Assembly (NCBI RefSeq): GCF_900114485.1
Contig: NZ_FOTF01000011.1
Coordinates: 1 to 64,000 of the forward strand
From: Loktanella salsilacus
GTDB lineage: Bacteria > Pseudomonadota > Alphaproteobacteria > Rhodobacterales > Rhodobacteraceae
Reading direction: 5' to 3'
Length of the DNA stretch: 64,000 bases
Under the pieces are notes generated by a model. That model was not told where the DNA came from. It saw nothing but the letters and a program-made list of their open reading frames with translations, and ran no database searches. The position numbers and the translations under genes are program-made. This document shows, piece by piece, positions 54,278-63,773 of the stretch; position 1 is the stretch's first letter; every line of letters begins with the position of its first letter.

Positions 54278-56233
54278 ATGACCGACCGCCCTTGGCTGTT
54301 TCGCACCTATGCTGGTCACTCCACCGCGAAAGCGTCGAATGCGCTATATCGCGGCAATTTGGCAAAGGGGCAGACCGGATTATCCGTGGCCTTCGATTTG
54401 CCGACGCAAACGGGGTATGACAGCGATCATGAATTAGCGCAGGGCGAGGTCGGTAAGGTCGGGGTCCCAGTATGCCATTTGGGCGATATGCGGATGCTGT
54501 TTGCAGATATTCCGCTGAACCAAATGAATACCTCGATGACGATCAACGCGACGGCGCCTTGGCTTTTGTCGCTTTATATCGCGGCGGCGCAGGAACAAGG
54601 GGCCGATATTTCGGCCCTGCAAGGCACCGTGCAAAATGATATCATCAAAGAATACCTGTCGCGGGGCACTTATATTTGCCCCCCTGCCCCGTCGTTGCGG
54701 ATGATTACCGATATCGCGGCCTATACCCGTGAATTCCTGCCCAAATGGAACCCGATGAACGTTTGTTCATACCATTTGCAAGAGGCCGGCGCGACACCGG
54801 AAGAGGAATTGGCATTCGCACTTGCAACCGCAACGGCAGTGCTGGACGATTTGAAAGGCAAAGTACCCGCAGAGCATTTCCCGCAAATGGTCGGACGAAT
54901 CTCTTTCTTTGTGAACGCGGGGATTCGTTTCGTGACAGAGCTGTGCAAAATGCGCGCCTTTGTCGCCCTATGGGATGAAATCTGCCGCGAACGCTACGGG
55001 GTAGAGGACGCCAAATATCGCCGCTTTCGCTATGGCGTGCAGGTCAATTCGCTTGGGCTGACGGAACAGCAGCCAGAAAACAACGTCTATCGCATCCTGA
55101 TCGAGATGCTGGCCGTGACCTTGTCGAAAAACGCCCGTGCACGGGCTGTGCAATTGCCCGCTTGGAATGAAGCGCTGGGTCTGCCGCGGCCTTGGGACCA
55201 GCAATGGTCCCTGCGCATGCAACAAATTCTGGCCTATGAGACGGACCTTTTGGAATTTGACGATCTATTCGACGGCAACCCGGCGATTGATCGTAAAGTG
55301 CAGGCTTTGATGGACGGTGCGCGCGCAGAATTGGCAACAATTGACGGCATGGGCGGCGCGGTCGAAGCGATTGCCTACATGAAAGGGCGATTGGTGAAAT
55401 CCAACGCCGCCCGTATCCGCGGGATCGAAACCGGCGCCACAACAGTGGTGGGGGTGAACAAGTGGGAAAGCGGCGAGCCATCACCGCTGACCGCTGGCGA
55501 CGATGCCATCATGGTATCCGACCCAGCGGCAGAGGCGGACCAGCTTGATCGCCTTGCAAAATGGAAGGCCGCGCGCGACCCCAAAGCGGTTGAGGCTGCC
55601 CTGACAGCCCTGCGCAAGGCCGCACAAGATGGCACAAATATCATGCCCCCCTCGATTGATGCGGCAAGGGCCGGCGTGACAACAGGCGAATGGGCCGACG
55701 TCGTGCGGGCGGCCTTTGGCCAATACCGCGCGCCCACGGGTGTCAGCCACGCGCCGTCAAATCGCACAGAAGATCTGGACGAGATTCGCGCGCGCGTGGA
55801 TGCGGTTTCGGCGAAATTAGGGCGCCGGTTGAAGTTTCTCGTCGGAAAGCCCGGCTTAGACGGTCATTCCAATGGCGCGGAACAAATTGCAACTCGTGCG
55901 CGTGATTGCGGAATGGATATTGCCTATGAGGGTATTCGCCTGACTCCTGATGAATTGGTGCGGGCCGCGCAGGATGACGAGGCCCATGTCATCGGCCTTT
56001 CGATCCTTTCGGGGTCACATATACCTCTTATTGAAAGCTTTATGCTGAAATTACAGGCTGCTGGGCTTGGGCATATTCCCGTTATTGCTGGCGGCATCAT
56101 TCCTGACGAAGACGCGCTGCGCTTGCAGAAAATGGGCGTTGCCCGCGTTTATACGCCAAAGGATTTCCGCCTTAATCGCATTATGGAAGACATCGTGACT
56201 TTGGTTGACCGGCCAGAAGTCGCTGCACTATAG
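54278..56233 (+). CDS. ecm: Ethylmalonyl-CoA mutase, 651 aa
   Basis: This adenosylcobalamin enzyme converts (2R)-ethylmalonyl-CoA to methylsuccinyl-CoA in the ethylmalonyl-CoA pathway. The N-terminal catalytic barrel begins WLFRTYAGHSTAKASNALY, with the substrate-binding tract FDLPTQTGYDSDH near residue 40; the C-terminal B12-binding domain has DGHSNG (DxHxxG signature, near 530) with GLSILSGSHI near 580 and AGGIIPDEDAL near 610. Start ATG 54278 has CGGAGA upstream. Neighbouring ccrA supplies the previous step. Codon third positions are somewhat AT-richer than in the core genes, a slight compositional difference. Confidence 0.95.
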   Translation: MTDRPWLFRTYAGHSTAKASNALYRGNLAKGQTGLSVAFDLPTQTGYDSDHELAQGEVGKVGVPVCHLGDMRMLFADIPLNQMNTSMTINATAPWLLSLYIAAAQEQGADISALQGTVQNDIIKEYLSRGTYICPPAPSLRMITDIAAYTREFLPKWNPMNVCSYHLQEAGATPEEELAFALATATAVLDDLKGKVPAEHFPQMVGRISFFVNAGIRFVTELCKMRAFVALWDEICRERYGVEDAKYRRFRYGVQVNSLGLTEQQPENNVYRILIEMLAVTLSKNARARAVQLPAWNEALGLPRPWDQQWSLRMQQILAYETDLLEFDDLFDGNPAIDRKVQALMDGARAELATIDGMGGAVEAIAYMKGRLVKSNAARIRGIETGATTVVGVNKWESGEPSPLTAGDDAIMVSDPAAEADQLDRLAKWKAARDPKAVEAALTALRKAAQDGTNIMPPSIDAARAGVTTGEWADVVRAAFGQYRAPTGVSHAPSNRTEDLDEIRARVDAVSAKLGRRLKFLVGKPGLDGHSNGAEQIATRARDCGMDIAYEGIRLTPDELVRAAQDDEAHVIGLSILSGSHIPLIESFMLKLQAAGLGHIPVIAGGIIPDEDALRLQKMGVARVYTPKDFRLNRIMEDIVTLVDRPEVAAL

Positions 56234-56325
56234 GACAGCATTAACTAAATATTATCGACTTCGGTACAAATGCATTATATCGGGCCTATTGGGACTATTC
56301 CCGGCGCCTTTTTCAGGAGTTGAAT

Positions 56326-56658
56326 ATGAATGCCGATCTAAAATCTATGACCCGCAAGGATCTGGAAAAACTGCGCAAGGACGTCGATGCCGCGCTGAAG
56401 AGCGTCGAGAGCCGCGAATTGAAGATGGCCCATGACGCCGCTGCAAAAGCAGCCGCTGATTTCGGCTATTCGTTGAGCGACCTGGCCGATATGGCTGGCA
56501 GCAAAAAGCGTGGCGGCAGCGGTCCAAAGTCCGTTTCTGCGCCTAAGTATCGCAATCCTGCCGACGCAACACAGACCTGGACCGGCAAAGGCCGCCAGCC
56601 TGAATGGTACAAGTCGGAAATGGCAAACGGCACAGATCCCAGCACGCTGGAAATCTAA
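56326..56658 (+). CDS. H-NS family nucleoid protein, 110 aa
   Basis: This small DNA-binding protein of the H-NS/HvrA group represses transcription by bridging DNA; HvrA in Rhodobacter affects photosynthesis genes. An N-terminal helix for dimerisation (MTRKDLEKLRKDVDAALKSV) is followed by a linker and the C-terminal DNA-binding region YRNPADATQTWTGKGRQPEWY (near residue 75-95), the H-NS family motif. ATG at 56326 has CAGGAG 6 bases upstream. The upstream 90 bases contain AT-rich DNA with a near-CtrA box TTAA-N7-TTAT (56241-56255). It stands alone. Confidence 0.9.
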   Translation: MNADLKSMTRKDLEKLRKDVDAALKSVESRELKMAHDAAAKAAADFGYSLSDLADMAGSKKRGGSGPKSVSAPKYRNPADATQTWTGKGRQPEWYKSEMANGTDPSTLEI

Positions 56659-56660
56659 AT

Positions 56661-57173
56661 CTATCGCTGATGGCGTCGCAATGCCTCGAAGGTATATTCT
56701 TCGGCAACCTCGCCATCAGCCTCTTTGCGGAATTGGGGTGCGACAGGTAAACACCCTAAACCACAAATCTGCCGCGATACCCGTGTGCGACCGTTGATAA
56801 ACCACAACCGTCCACCAGGCGTTGCCACATATCCATTCATATAGGCGGCGCTATCGCTTTCCACGTCAATCGTGCTGGGCATTTCGTTGAAATAGCCCTC
56901 ATCGAATGTGCCATGGGTATGATAGGACGCGATCACCGCAATGTCGTCCGGGAAGCGCGCGGCGCAGCTAGCCATATCGCCAGCCACCGGATCGCTGCTG
57001 ATCAATGTGCCGTCCCGGGTCAGCCCAAGATAGCCGCAGTATTCACGTTTTTTCTTGAACGACAGCGTTTGTAGATCGCTCAGCACAGTGCGGGCCAGGG
57101 CCAATTCTTGCGCGTCTTGCGCCGTGGCGGGGGCGGCCAGTAGAAGCGGCAGAAAGATCACGTAGCGTAGCAT
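56661..57173 (-). CDS. Secreted DUF4329-type, JAMM-like protein, 170 aa
   Basis: It has a signal peptide (1-19, ATA-QD) and a single DUF4329-type domain. It carries a JAMM/MPN+-like metal motif in order: Glu44 in [11 protein letters not shown] (His85 and His87) in SYHTHG, then Ser100 and Asp103 in PSTID, matching E...HxH...SxxD of JAB1/MPN metalloenzymes, with a 12-residue gap between the second His and Ser (usually 7-10). So it might be an exported zinc isopeptidase-like enzyme; DUF4329 has no proven function. It converges with the H-NS gene, with stops 2 bases apart. The ATG at 57173 is used as the longer frame is non-coding. Confidence 0.78.
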   Translation of the reverse strand: MLRYVIFLPLLLAAPATAQDAQELALARTVLSDLQTLSFKKKREYCGYLGLTRDGTLISSDPVAGDMASCAARFPDDIAVIASYHTHGTFDEGYFNEMPSTIDVESDSAAYMNGYVATPGGRLWFINGRTRVSRQICGLGCLPVAPQFRKEADGEVAEEYTFEALRRHQR

Positions 57174-57233
57174 GGCTTTTCTTTCGATGCGGTTTCCAGC
57201 AATACTCGGTCGAAACAACAAGGAAACCAAGAC

Positions 57234-57938
57234 ATGACTATTCATATTGGCGCAAAACCCGGTGATATCGCTGAAACCGTCCTGATGCCGGGCGATCCTT
57301 ACCGCGCCAAATGGGCGGCAGAGACGTTTTTGACCGACGCCGTTTGCATTAACGAAGTACGCGGGATGCTGGGCTACACGGGCATGTGGAATGGCAACCG
57401 CGTCACCATTCAAGGTTCGGGCATGGGTATGCCGTCGATGTCGATTTATGCGAACGAGCTGATCAAGGATTACGACGTCCAGACACTGATCCGGATTGGC
57501 AGCTGCGGCGGCATGCAGGATCGAACCAAGGTGCGCGACGTGGTGCTGGCAATGACGGCCTGCTCTTCCGGCACCCCGTCGGACACGATCTTTCGCGAAC
57601 TGAACTACGCCCCCGTCGCCGATTTCGGCCTGCTGCAGGCGGCCCATGCTGCGGCGACAAAGCGCGGCACCCCAACCCATGTCGGCAGCATCTATTCCTC
57701 TGACACCTTCTATGCCGAACGTACCGACCTTACGGAACAGATGATCCGTCATGGCGTTCTGGCAGTCGAAATGGAAGCGGCAGAGCTTTATATCCTTGCC
57801 GCCCGTTACAAGCGCCGCGCCTTGGCCGTGATGACCGTCAGCGACCACATCATCACCGGAGAGGCGCTGCCGTCCGATCAACGCGAGCGTAGCTTTGGCG
57901 ATATGGTTGAAATCGCGCTGGAAGCCGCTTTCGCCTAA
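57234..57938 (+). CDS. deoD: Purine-nucleoside phosphorylase (DeoD type), 234 aa
   Basis: This hexameric NP-I enzyme phosphorolyses purine (deoxy)nucleosides. Signatures: [20 protein letters not shown] at the start, [17 protein letters not shown] near residue 62 (phosphate/purine site), RIGSCGGMQ near 87, and [15 protein letters not shown] near 180, with [10 protein letters not shown] (the catalytic Asp, DHI) near 205. Length is right. It converges with the DUF1989 gene with stops overlapping by 4 bases. The BMP-type ABC importer in this window is a plausible supplier of substrate. Confidence 0.96.
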   Translation: MTIHIGAKPGDIAETVLMPGDPYRAKWAAETFLTDAVCINEVRGMLGYTGMWNGNRVTIQGSGMGMPSMSIYANELIKDYDVQTLIRIGSCGGMQDRTKVRDVVLAMTACSSGTPSDTIFRELNYAPVADFGLLQAAHAAATKRGTPTHVGSIYSSDTFYAERTDLTEQMIRHGVLAVEMEAAELYILAARYKRRALAVMTVSDHIITGEALPSDQRERSFGDMVEIALEAAFA

Positions 57939-58768
57939 ACGCCGTGGCTGCGTGAATACGAATTTAGGGGCGGCTCCTGCCAAGGTTCCGCCCCTTTTGG
58001 ATCCAGCACCTCCATCGCGAGGGGATAGCAGACCGCCGTGTCGGACGAATGCTGGGCGCTGCAGTCACCACCGGGACAGGCCGACAGGACCGCAAGCAGG
58101 TCAATTTCCGCAAGAAGGTCTAAGTAGTCGCCCTTGCGCACGGGGCTGGCTTTCATGAAGTACTGCCCGGTGTCTGCGGTAAAACCGGTGCACATGAAAA
58201 CGTTCAGCACATCATGCACATGCGGTTCCGCATCCAGCAGCGGCAGGCCAGACGCATCAGCCAAGGCGCGGGTCAGGTTAGAATGGCAGCAGTGATGGTA
58301 ATCACCCCCGCCGAGCAGCCGCGCCGTATAGGGATCGCAGCGCGTCCCGATCACGTCGTGCACCGCACCGCCATATGCATCCCGCCCGTACCATCCCAGC
58401 GTGTCATGCGTGACTGTCGCCATAGGGCGCAGATAGGGGAAGTTCGACCAAAGCTGGTCGCCAGTGGTGACATGGCTGCCGTGCAGGGCGCGAGTTTTGC
58501 CAGAATAGAACCGCTCTGACAGGTCATTTGCGTTGAACAGGTTCAAATCACCCACCTGCGGCCCGTCCAGGCAGTGAATGCGCAGCACCTGCCCCGCCTT
58601 CACGCGGATCGATGCGGCCTCTCGGGCAGGAACAGTGACGCGAGACACCGGCACAAGCGGTAAGGCACCGCGATCCAATGCGGCTTGCGGTACAGCCAAG
58701 CTGTCATTGGGATAACAGATGACCGGCGCGATGTCCCGCAGCGCCTGTGCGTCCAAAGGCTCGCCCAT
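57935..58768 (-). CDS. DUF1989 (urea-carboxylase-associated family) protein, 277 aa
   Basis: This cupin-like family is often found beside urea/guanidine carboxylase or glycine-cleavage-type genes. Here it reads [37 protein letters not shown] near residue 44 (the central strand), [14 protein letters not shown] (His/Cys cluster near 156), [15 protein letters not shown] near 182 and CPGGDCSAQ near 233, with several cysteine and histidine residues that might bind metal. No urea carboxylase or amidolyase genes are in the window, so its partner is unclear. It converges with deoD and is followed upstream by the sdhB terminator region. Confidence 0.85.
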   Translation of the reverse strand: MGEPLDAQALRDIAPVICYPNDSLAVPQAALDRGALPLVPVSRVTVPAREAASIRVKAGQVLRIHCLDGPQVGDLNLFNANDLSERFYSGKTRALHGSHVTTGDQLWSNFPYLRPMATVTHDTLGWYGRDAYGGAVHDVIGTRCDPYTARLLGGGDYHHCCHSNLTRALADASGLPLLDAEPHVHDVLNVFMCTGFTADTGQYFMKASPVRKGDYLDLLAEIDLLAVLSACPGGDCSAQHSSDTAVCYPLAMEVLDPKGAEPWQEPPLNSYSRSHGV

Positions 58769-58801
58769 GTCGTTCCTCCCTTTTTTCTAAGTACTCAAAA
58801 C

Positions 58802-58829
58802 AAAACGCCGCCCACAAGGGACGGCGTTT
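58802..58829 (-). terminator. Rho-independent terminator after sdhB
   Basis: On the minus strand AAACGCCGTCCC (58829-58818) pairs with GGGCGGCGTTT (one bulge), loop TTGT, then TTTTGTTTT. It lies 22 bases past the sdhB stop and ends the sdh transcript before the DUF1989 promoter. Confidence 0.85.
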
Positions 58830-58851
58830 GCGTTGTAACGTCCAGTCAGGA

Positions 58852-59631
58852 TTAAACGATCCGCTCGACCATCATGTGCTTGATCTCTGCAATCGCCTTG
58901 GCCGGGTTCAGACCCTTAGGGCAAGCCTTGGCGCAGTTCATGATCGTGTGGCAGCGATACAGTTTGAACGGATCTTCCAGATCATCCAGACGCTCGCCCG
59001 TCGCCTCGTCGCGGCTGTCAACGATCCAGCGGTGCGCCGCCAGCAAGGCAGCTGGGCCAAGGTAGCGGTCAGAGTTCCACCAGTAAGACGGGCAACTGGT
59101 AGAGCAGCAGGCGCACATGATGCACTCGTAGCGACCATCTAGCTTTTCACGGTCCTCGATCGACTGCTTCCACTCTTTCGCGGGAGCATTCGTCTTGGTT
59201 TCGAGCCACGGCATGATGCTGGCGTGCTGCGCATAGAAATGCGTCAGATCGGGGATCAGGTCCTTAACCACAGGCATGTGCGGCAGCGGATAGATCTTGA
59301 TATCGCCCTTGGCTTCATCAAGGCCAGAAATACAGGCCAGCGTGTTCACGCCGTCGATGTTCATCGCGCAGGATCCGCAGATCCCTTCGCGGCAAGACCG
59401 GCGGAACGTCAGGGTCGGGTCGATATCGGTTTTGATCTTGATCAAAGCGTCCAGAACCATCGGGCCGCAAGTGTCCAGATCGACAAAATAGGTATCCAAA
59501 CGCGGGTTTTTGCCGTCGTCAGGGTTCCAGCGATAAACCTGCACCTTTTTCGTGTTCTTGGCACCGTCTGGCTTGGGCCAAGTCTTGCCCGTCACCATGC
59601 GGCTGTTTTTGGGTAGCGTGAATTCAACCAT
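58852..59631 (-). CDS. sdhB: Succinate dehydrogenase iron-sulfur subunit, 259 aa
   Basis: It passes electrons from FAD to ubiquinone through three clusters. The [2Fe-2S] motif [16 protein letters not shown] lies near residue 80, the [4Fe-4S]/[3Fe-4S] motifs [17 protein letters not shown] near 170 and [21 protein letters not shown] near 226. Length fits. It is the last gene of sdhCDA-lipoprotein-sdhB, with a terminator following. Confidence 0.98.
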   Translation of the reverse strand: MVEFTLPKNSRMVTGKTWPKPDGAKNTKKVQVYRWNPDDGKNPRLDTYFVDLDTCGPMVLDALIKIKTDIDPTLTFRRSCREGICGSCAMNIDGVNTLACISGLDEAKGDIKIYPLPHMPVVKDLIPDLTHFYAQHASIMPWLETKTNAPAKEWKQSIEDREKLDGRYECIMCACCSTSCPSYWWNSDRYLGPAALLAAHRWIVDSRDEATGERLDDLEDPFKLYRCHTIMNCAKACPKGLNPAKAIAEIKHMMVERIV

Positions 59632-59658
59632 GTCTCAGGCTCCTGTCTGCAAACGGCC

Positions 59659-59958
59659 TTACCGGGCTGCGGTAGGCGAATAAGGGGTCAGCGGCGCGGC
59701 ACCGGACAACCGGGTGTAGCATTCCGCATAAACGACGGCCGGATCGCGGCCGCGCAAGAAATCGTCCGTCACACCGATCGAGATGCCAGAGCGCAGCCCG
59801 TTACTGCTAGAGGCACCGACAGTGACCTGACCGGTCGGTCCGGCCGCTGCGCGTGCCTCTTGGCTGCACTTGGCTTCGACCTGTTGCAAGGTCGGTGGCG
59901 TGGGCGGAGTGCAAGCCGCCAACACCGCCAAACCCGCAATCAGGCCGAAAGCGCGCAT
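59659..59958 (-). CDS. Small lipoprotein in the sdh operon, 99 aa
   Basis: It has a signal peptide with lipobox VLAAC (Cys16), followed by a Pro/Thr linker [15 protein letters not shown]. The body has a pair of further cysteines (KC and ECY), possibly disulfide-bonded, and ends [11 protein letters not shown]. It has no known domain. It overlaps the sdhA stop by one base (TGATG) and precedes sdhB, so it is co-translated with succinate dehydrogenase subunits; I recall a similar small lipoprotein in this place in other Rhodobacterales. It might assist complex II assembly or simply be a passenger. Confidence 0.75.
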   Translation of the reverse strand: MRAFGLIAGLAVLAACTPPTPPTLQQVEAKCSQEARAAAGPTGQVTVGASSSNGLRSGISIGVTDDFLRGRDPAVVYAECYTRLSGAAPLTPYSPTAAR

Positions 59959-61763
59959 CAGTACACCCGCTTTTTCGGTGCGATCTTTTTCAGGTCGATC
60001 CCGCCTTCAGCTTCGGTGGTGAGCGGGTCCATGTGGACCGGACGATAGGTCAGGTTCACATTCGCGCCGTCCACTGTCGCAAGGCTGTGCTTGCGCCAGT
60101 CTGCGTCGTTGCGATCAGGGTAATCCTCGTGCGCGTGGGCACCGCGGGATTCCTTACGCGCCTCGGCAGAGACGATGGTCGCCAGCGCGTTCGGCATCAG
60201 GTTTGTCAGTTCCAGCGTTTCCATCAGGTCGCTGTTCCAGACAAGGCTGCGGTCGGTCACGTGCAGATCGTCCAGCTTGGCGGCGATCTTTTTCATCGCT
60301 TCCACGCCTTCGGCCAGCGTCTTATCCGTACGGAAGACGGCGGCGTCGGCTTGCATGGCCTCTTGCATTTCAAGGCGCAGGGCAGCGGTCGGGGTGCTGC
60401 CATTGGCGTTGCGCAGTTTGTCGAAACGGTCGAACGCCGCATCAACGGACGCTTGGTTCAGCGGCGCGTTTTCCGTGTTTGGGTCAACGATTTCGCCAGC
60501 TTTGATCGCGGCGGCGCGGCCAAAGACCACGAGGTCGATCAAAGAGTTAGAGCCAAGACGGTTCGCACCGTGCACAGAGGCGCACCCTGCCTCGCCCACG
60601 GCCATCAGGCCAGGCACGACGGCATCGGGGTTTTCGTCCGTCGGGTTCAGCACTTCGCCCCAATAGTTCGTGGGGATGCCGCCCATGTTGTAGTGAACGG
60701 TCGGCTGCACCGGGATCGGCTCTTTGGTCAGATCGACGCCAGCAAAGATACGGGCCGATTCGGTGATGCCCGGCAGGCGCAGGTCCAGCGTTTCCGGCGG
60801 CAGGTGGTTCAGGTTCAGGTGGATGTGGTCCTTTTTCGGGCCAACACCGCGGCCTTCGCGGATTTCCATCGTCATGCAGCGGGATACGACGTCGCGGGAC
60901 GCAAGGTCCTTATAGGTCGGCGCATAACGCTCCATAAAGCGCTCGCCCTCGGAGTTGGTCAGGTAACCACCCTCGCCGCGCGCGCCTTCGGTGATCAGGC
61001 AGCCAGCGCCGTAAATGCCGGTGGGGTGGAACTGCACGAATTCCATGTCCTGCAGTTTCAGGCCCTGACGGGCGACCATGCCGCCGCCGTCGCCGGTGCA
61101 GGTATGGGCAGAGGTCGCGCTGAAGTAGGCGCGGCCATAGCCGCCCGTGGCCAGCACGACCATCTTGGCGTTAAAGACGTGCATGGTGCCGTCGTCCAGC
61201 TTCCATGCGACAACGCCTTGGCACTGACCGTCTTCGCCCATGATCAGGTCGATGGCGAAGTATTCGATGTAAAACTCGGCCTTCTGCTTCAGCGACTGAC
61301 CATACAGCGTGTGCAGGATCGCGTGGCCTGTGCGGTCGGCTGCGGCGCAGGTGCGCTGCACGGGGGGGCCTTCACCGAATTCGGTGGTGTGGCCGCCGAA
61401 GGGGCGCTGATAGATCGTGCCTTCTTCTGTCCGGGAAAACGGCACGCCGTAGTGCTCTAGCTCATACACAGCCTTGGGGGCTTCACGCGCGAGGTATTCC
61501 ATCGCGTCGGTGTCGCCCAGCCAGTCAGAGCCTTTGACGGTGTCATACATGTGCCACTGCCAGTGGTCAGGGCCCATGTTGGACAAGGACGCAGCGATGC
61601 CGCCCTGGGCCGCAACGGTGTGGGACCGGGTCGGAAACACCTTGGTGATGCAGGCGGTTTTCAGGCCCTGTTCGGCCAGACCCAGCGTCGCACGCAGGCC
61701 AGAGCCGCCAGCGCCGACAACGATCGCGTCATAAGTGTGGGTTTCGTATTCGTAAGCAGCCAT
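59958..61763 (-). CDS. sdhA: Succinate dehydrogenase flavoprotein subunit, 601 aa
   Basis: It has covalent FAD and oxidises succinate to fumarate. [17 protein letters not shown] (residues 17-33) is the Rossmann dinucleotide loop; [14 protein letters not shown] (near 47) holds the FAD-linking His in the SHT motif; the catalytic [11 protein letters not shown]-like region and [16 protein letters not shown] near 356, [19 protein letters not shown] near 398, follow. Length is typical for alphaproteobacteria. It is the third gene of the operon, 20 bases after sdhD. Confidence 0.98.
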   Translation of the reverse strand: MAAYEYETHTYDAIVVGAGGSGLRATLGLAEQGLKTACITKVFPTRSHTVAAQGGIAASLSNMGPDHWQWHMYDTVKGSDWLGDTDAMEYLAREAPKAVYELEHYGVPFSRTEEGTIYQRPFGGHTTEFGEGPPVQRTCAAADRTGHAILHTLYGQSLKQKAEFYIEYFAIDLIMGEDGQCQGVVAWKLDDGTMHVFNAKMVVLATGGYGRAYFSATSAHTCTGDGGGMVARQGLKLQDMEFVQFHPTGIYGAGCLITEGARGEGGYLTNSEGERFMERYAPTYKDLASRDVVSRCMTMEIREGRGVGPKKDHIHLNLNHLPPETLDLRLPGITESARIFAGVDLTKEPIPVQPTVHYNMGGIPTNYWGEVLNPTDENPDAVVPGLMAVGEAGCASVHGANRLGSNSLIDLVVFGRAAAIKAGEIVDPNTENAPLNQASVDAAFDRFDKLRNANGSTPTAALRLEMQEAMQADAAVFRTDKTLAEGVEAMKKIAAKLDDLHVTDRSLVWNSDLMETLELTNLMPNALATIVSAEARKESRGAHAHEDYPDRNDADWRKHSLATVDGANVNLTYRPVHMDPLTTEAEGGIDLKKIAPKKRVY

Positions 61764-61783
61764 CGGTCAGTTCCTCAAGCGAT

Positions 61784-62155
61784 TCAAAGGGCAAGGCTAG
61801 CGACGGCAAGAACGCCGGCCGCAGCTGCGGTATAGGACAGGCAGATCATCGCGATGATCGCGACCTTCTTGGCTGTGCCGTGAACGTAGTCTTCGATCAG
61901 GGTCTGCACACCACCGCGAAAGTGGATGAAGCCGACAGCGATTGTCAGCAATGCGACGATCGCCGGGAACGGACGCTGATAATAGGCGACGACATCTTCA
62001 TAGGGCGCGCCGTAGATGCTGCCGAAGGTGAAGATGAACAAAGGGATCAGGCCAGCAAGTGCGACAGAGCTGATCATCATGTGCCAGTGGTGCTGGGTAC
62101 CGGATTTTGCGGAACCCATGCCAGCGGCGCGTTTACGGTCGGTCATATAAGCCAT
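61784..62155 (-). CDS. sdhD: Succinate dehydrogenase membrane anchor subunit, 123 aa
   Basis: This is a three-helix anchor that with SdhC binds heme b and ubiquinone. It has HHWHMMISSVALAGLIPLFIFTFG (about 22-45), AIVALLTIAVGFIHFRGG (about 65-82) with the His ligand, and VAIIAMICLSYTAAAAGVLAVAS (about 98-120). ATG at 62155, with Met4 as an alternative. It is second in the operon, 12 bases after sdhC. Confidence 0.95.
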   Translation of the reverse strand: MAYMTDRKRAAGMGSAKSGTQHHWHMMISSVALAGLIPLFIFTFGSIYGAPYEDVVAYYQRPFPAIVALLTIAVGFIHFRGGVQTLIEDYVHGTAKKVAIIAMICLSYTAAAAGVLAVASLAL

Positions 62156-62167
62156 GGTCAGAACCCC

Positions 62168-62551
62168 TTACAGCACGATGACAGTGAAAATCGTCAGCAG
62201 CACGGCGATCAGCACCATGGCCTGACCGAACGTTTCCGACTTGTCGACATCTAGCATGCGGCCGCTGTCCCAGATCAGGTGACGGATGCCAGCGAGCGTG
62301 TGATACCAGATCCCCGCGACAGAGAAGAACATGATCAGATCGCCAAACCAGCTGGTGATGAAACCATCAGCGGTGGCAAAGGCGTCGGGGCCGGTCGCAG
62401 CGGCGACAAACCACCATACGATCAGCAGCGCGGTCACAATCAGCGCATTGCCGGTGATCCGCGTAAAGATCGACGTCATCGACGTCCACTGCGGACGGTA
62501 AATCGTCAAATGCGGCGAAAGCGGGCGATTGCCCCGGTTTGCATCAGCCAT
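62168..62551 (-). CDS. sdhC: Succinate dehydrogenase cytochrome b556 subunit, 127 aa
   Basis: This is the large heme-binding anchor. RPLSPHLTIYRPQWTSMTSIFTRITG (residues 8-33) is the family start motif, with three TM segments and the His ligand in WYHTLAGIRHLIWDSG near 82. It is the first gene of sdhCDA-lipoprotein-sdhB and has the long upstream region 62552-62747, in which a perfect dyad lies. GGGAAC precedes the ATG. Confidence 0.96.
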   Translation of the reverse strand: MADANRGNRPLSPHLTIYRPQWTSMTSIFTRITGNALIVTALLIVWWFVAAATGPDAFATADGFITSWFGDLIMFFSVAGIWYHTLAGIRHLIWDSGRMLDVDKSETFGQAMVLIAVLLTIFTVIVL

Positions 62552-62686
62552 GTCAGTTCCCTTAAGCTACGGCATCCCGCGTCCGGGTGCGCAATTGGTC
62601 TAGTTCTGCACCATCACGAACGCGAAGTCACGCGCAGCGGCGGTCAAATTCTGCGCGATAACGCCGCGCCCGGCGGATTTTGGGCG

Positions 62687-62721
62687 TTTGTGATCACGTA
62701 TTTTCAAGGCGTGATCACAAA
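62687..62721. promoter_or_regulatory. Perfect long dyad in the sdhC upstream region
   Basis: TTTGTGATCACG (62687-62698) and CGTGATCACAAA (62710-62721) form a perfect 12-bp inverted repeat with an 11-base spacer. Each arm itself contains the palindrome GTGATCAC, so two copies are 21 bases apart (two helical turns). On the minus strand the spacer holds TTGAAA, a possible -35 box. There is no T-run after the repeat, so it is more likely an operator than a terminator of the upstream mch gene. It lies about 140-170 bases before sdhC; the remaining upstream sequence shows no other gene. Confidence 0.65.
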
Positions 62722-62747
62722 ACTTGTAGTCGAGGTTATCGCGCCCC

Positions 62748-63773
62748 TTAAAGTGGCATCAGCGCCCAATAATCCAGATCAAGAAGAACATCGGGTAAAT
62801 ATTTGCCGTCATCATCCCGCAATTCGCCAGCGGTGCCTTTTGTCGCGACCAGACGCAGGCGGATTGCGCCGATGCCCGGGGCAGTGGTTTCAGCGGTATT
62901 CAGCACTTCGGACCAGGCCCGCACCGTGTCGCCTGCAAAGCAAGGATTAGCGTGGGCCCCGCCATTCAGCGCAACGATCAGCTGCGCATTGGCTAGTCCA
63001 TTAAAAGACAACGCGCGGGCAAGGCTGATGACGTGGCCGCCATAAATCAGCCGCTTGCCGTCAGGACGGTTGGTCGCGTCAAAGTGGACCTTGGCAGTGT
63101 TCTGCCACAGGCGGGTGGCCAGCATATGTTCTGCTTCTTCCACAGTGACGCCGTCGACGTGGTCGATAATATCGCCAACCTTATAGTCGCTCATGCGGTG
63201 CGGCTCGCCCGCGAGGGCGAAGTCGTAGTTGGTGAAATCCAGCCCGCGGGGGATGACCAGATCAGTGGCAGCAACGCTACCCGATAGATCAGGAATGACG
63301 GTTTGCGGCGCAGGGCCATCACCGCGTTTGCGGACCATGACCCAGCGAACATAGGACAACAGGACTGCGCCGTGCTGATTGCGACCAGTGGTGCGGACCC
63401 ACACGACGCCGCTTTTGCCGTTGGAGTTCTGCTTCACGCCGATCACTTCGGACGTGGCCGTGATGGTATCACCCGGCCAAAGCGGGGTTTCCCAGCGGCC
63501 TTCGGCGTAACCAAGGTTGGCGACAGCGTTCAGGGACACATCGGGCACGGTTTTGCCAAAGACGGTATGGAAAGTGACCAGATCGTCCAGCGGGCTGAAC
63601 GGCAAACCGCAGCTTTGCGCAAAGGTATCGGCAGAATGCAGGGCGTGCCGCGCGGGGTAAAGCGCGTGATACAGCGCCCGTTCCCCCATTTGGATCGTAC
63701 GCGGCACGGCGTGGGTAATGACATCGCCGACCGCGTAATCTTCGAAAAAGCGGCCGGCGTTGGTTTTGGTCAT
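62748..63773 (-). CDS. mch: Mesaconyl-CoA hydratase (MaoC-type, two hot-dog halves), 341 aa
   Basis: In the ethylmalonyl-CoA pathway it hydrates mesaconyl-C1-CoA to beta-methylmalyl-CoA. The N-terminal half starts GRFFEDYAVGDVITHAVPRTI and contains ALHSADTFAQSCGLPFSPLDDLV, the C-terminal half has LIYGGHVISLARALSFNGL (near 250), the hydratase signature with its His. Two tandem hot-dog halves give the 341-residue length of this enzyme, unlike the 147-residue single-domain MaoC at 6425-6868. It overlaps the DUF1737 gene by 4 bases (ATGA). Confidence 0.9.
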   Translation of the reverse strand: MTKTNAGRFFEDYAVGDVITHAVPRTIQMGERALYHALYPARHALHSADTFAQSCGLPFSPLDDLVTFHTVFGKTVPDVSLNAVANLGYAEGRWETPLWPGDTITATSEVIGVKQNSNGKSGVVWVRTTGRNQHGAVLLSYVRWVMVRKRGDGPAPQTVIPDLSGSVAATDLVIPRGLDFTNYDFALAGEPHRMSDYKVGDIIDHVDGVTVEEAEHMLATRLWQNTAKVHFDATNRPDGKRLIYGGHVISLARALSFNGLANAQLIVALNGGAHANPCFAGDTVRAWSEVLNTAETTAPGIGAIRLRLVATKGTAGELRDDDGKYLPDVLLDLDYWALMPL

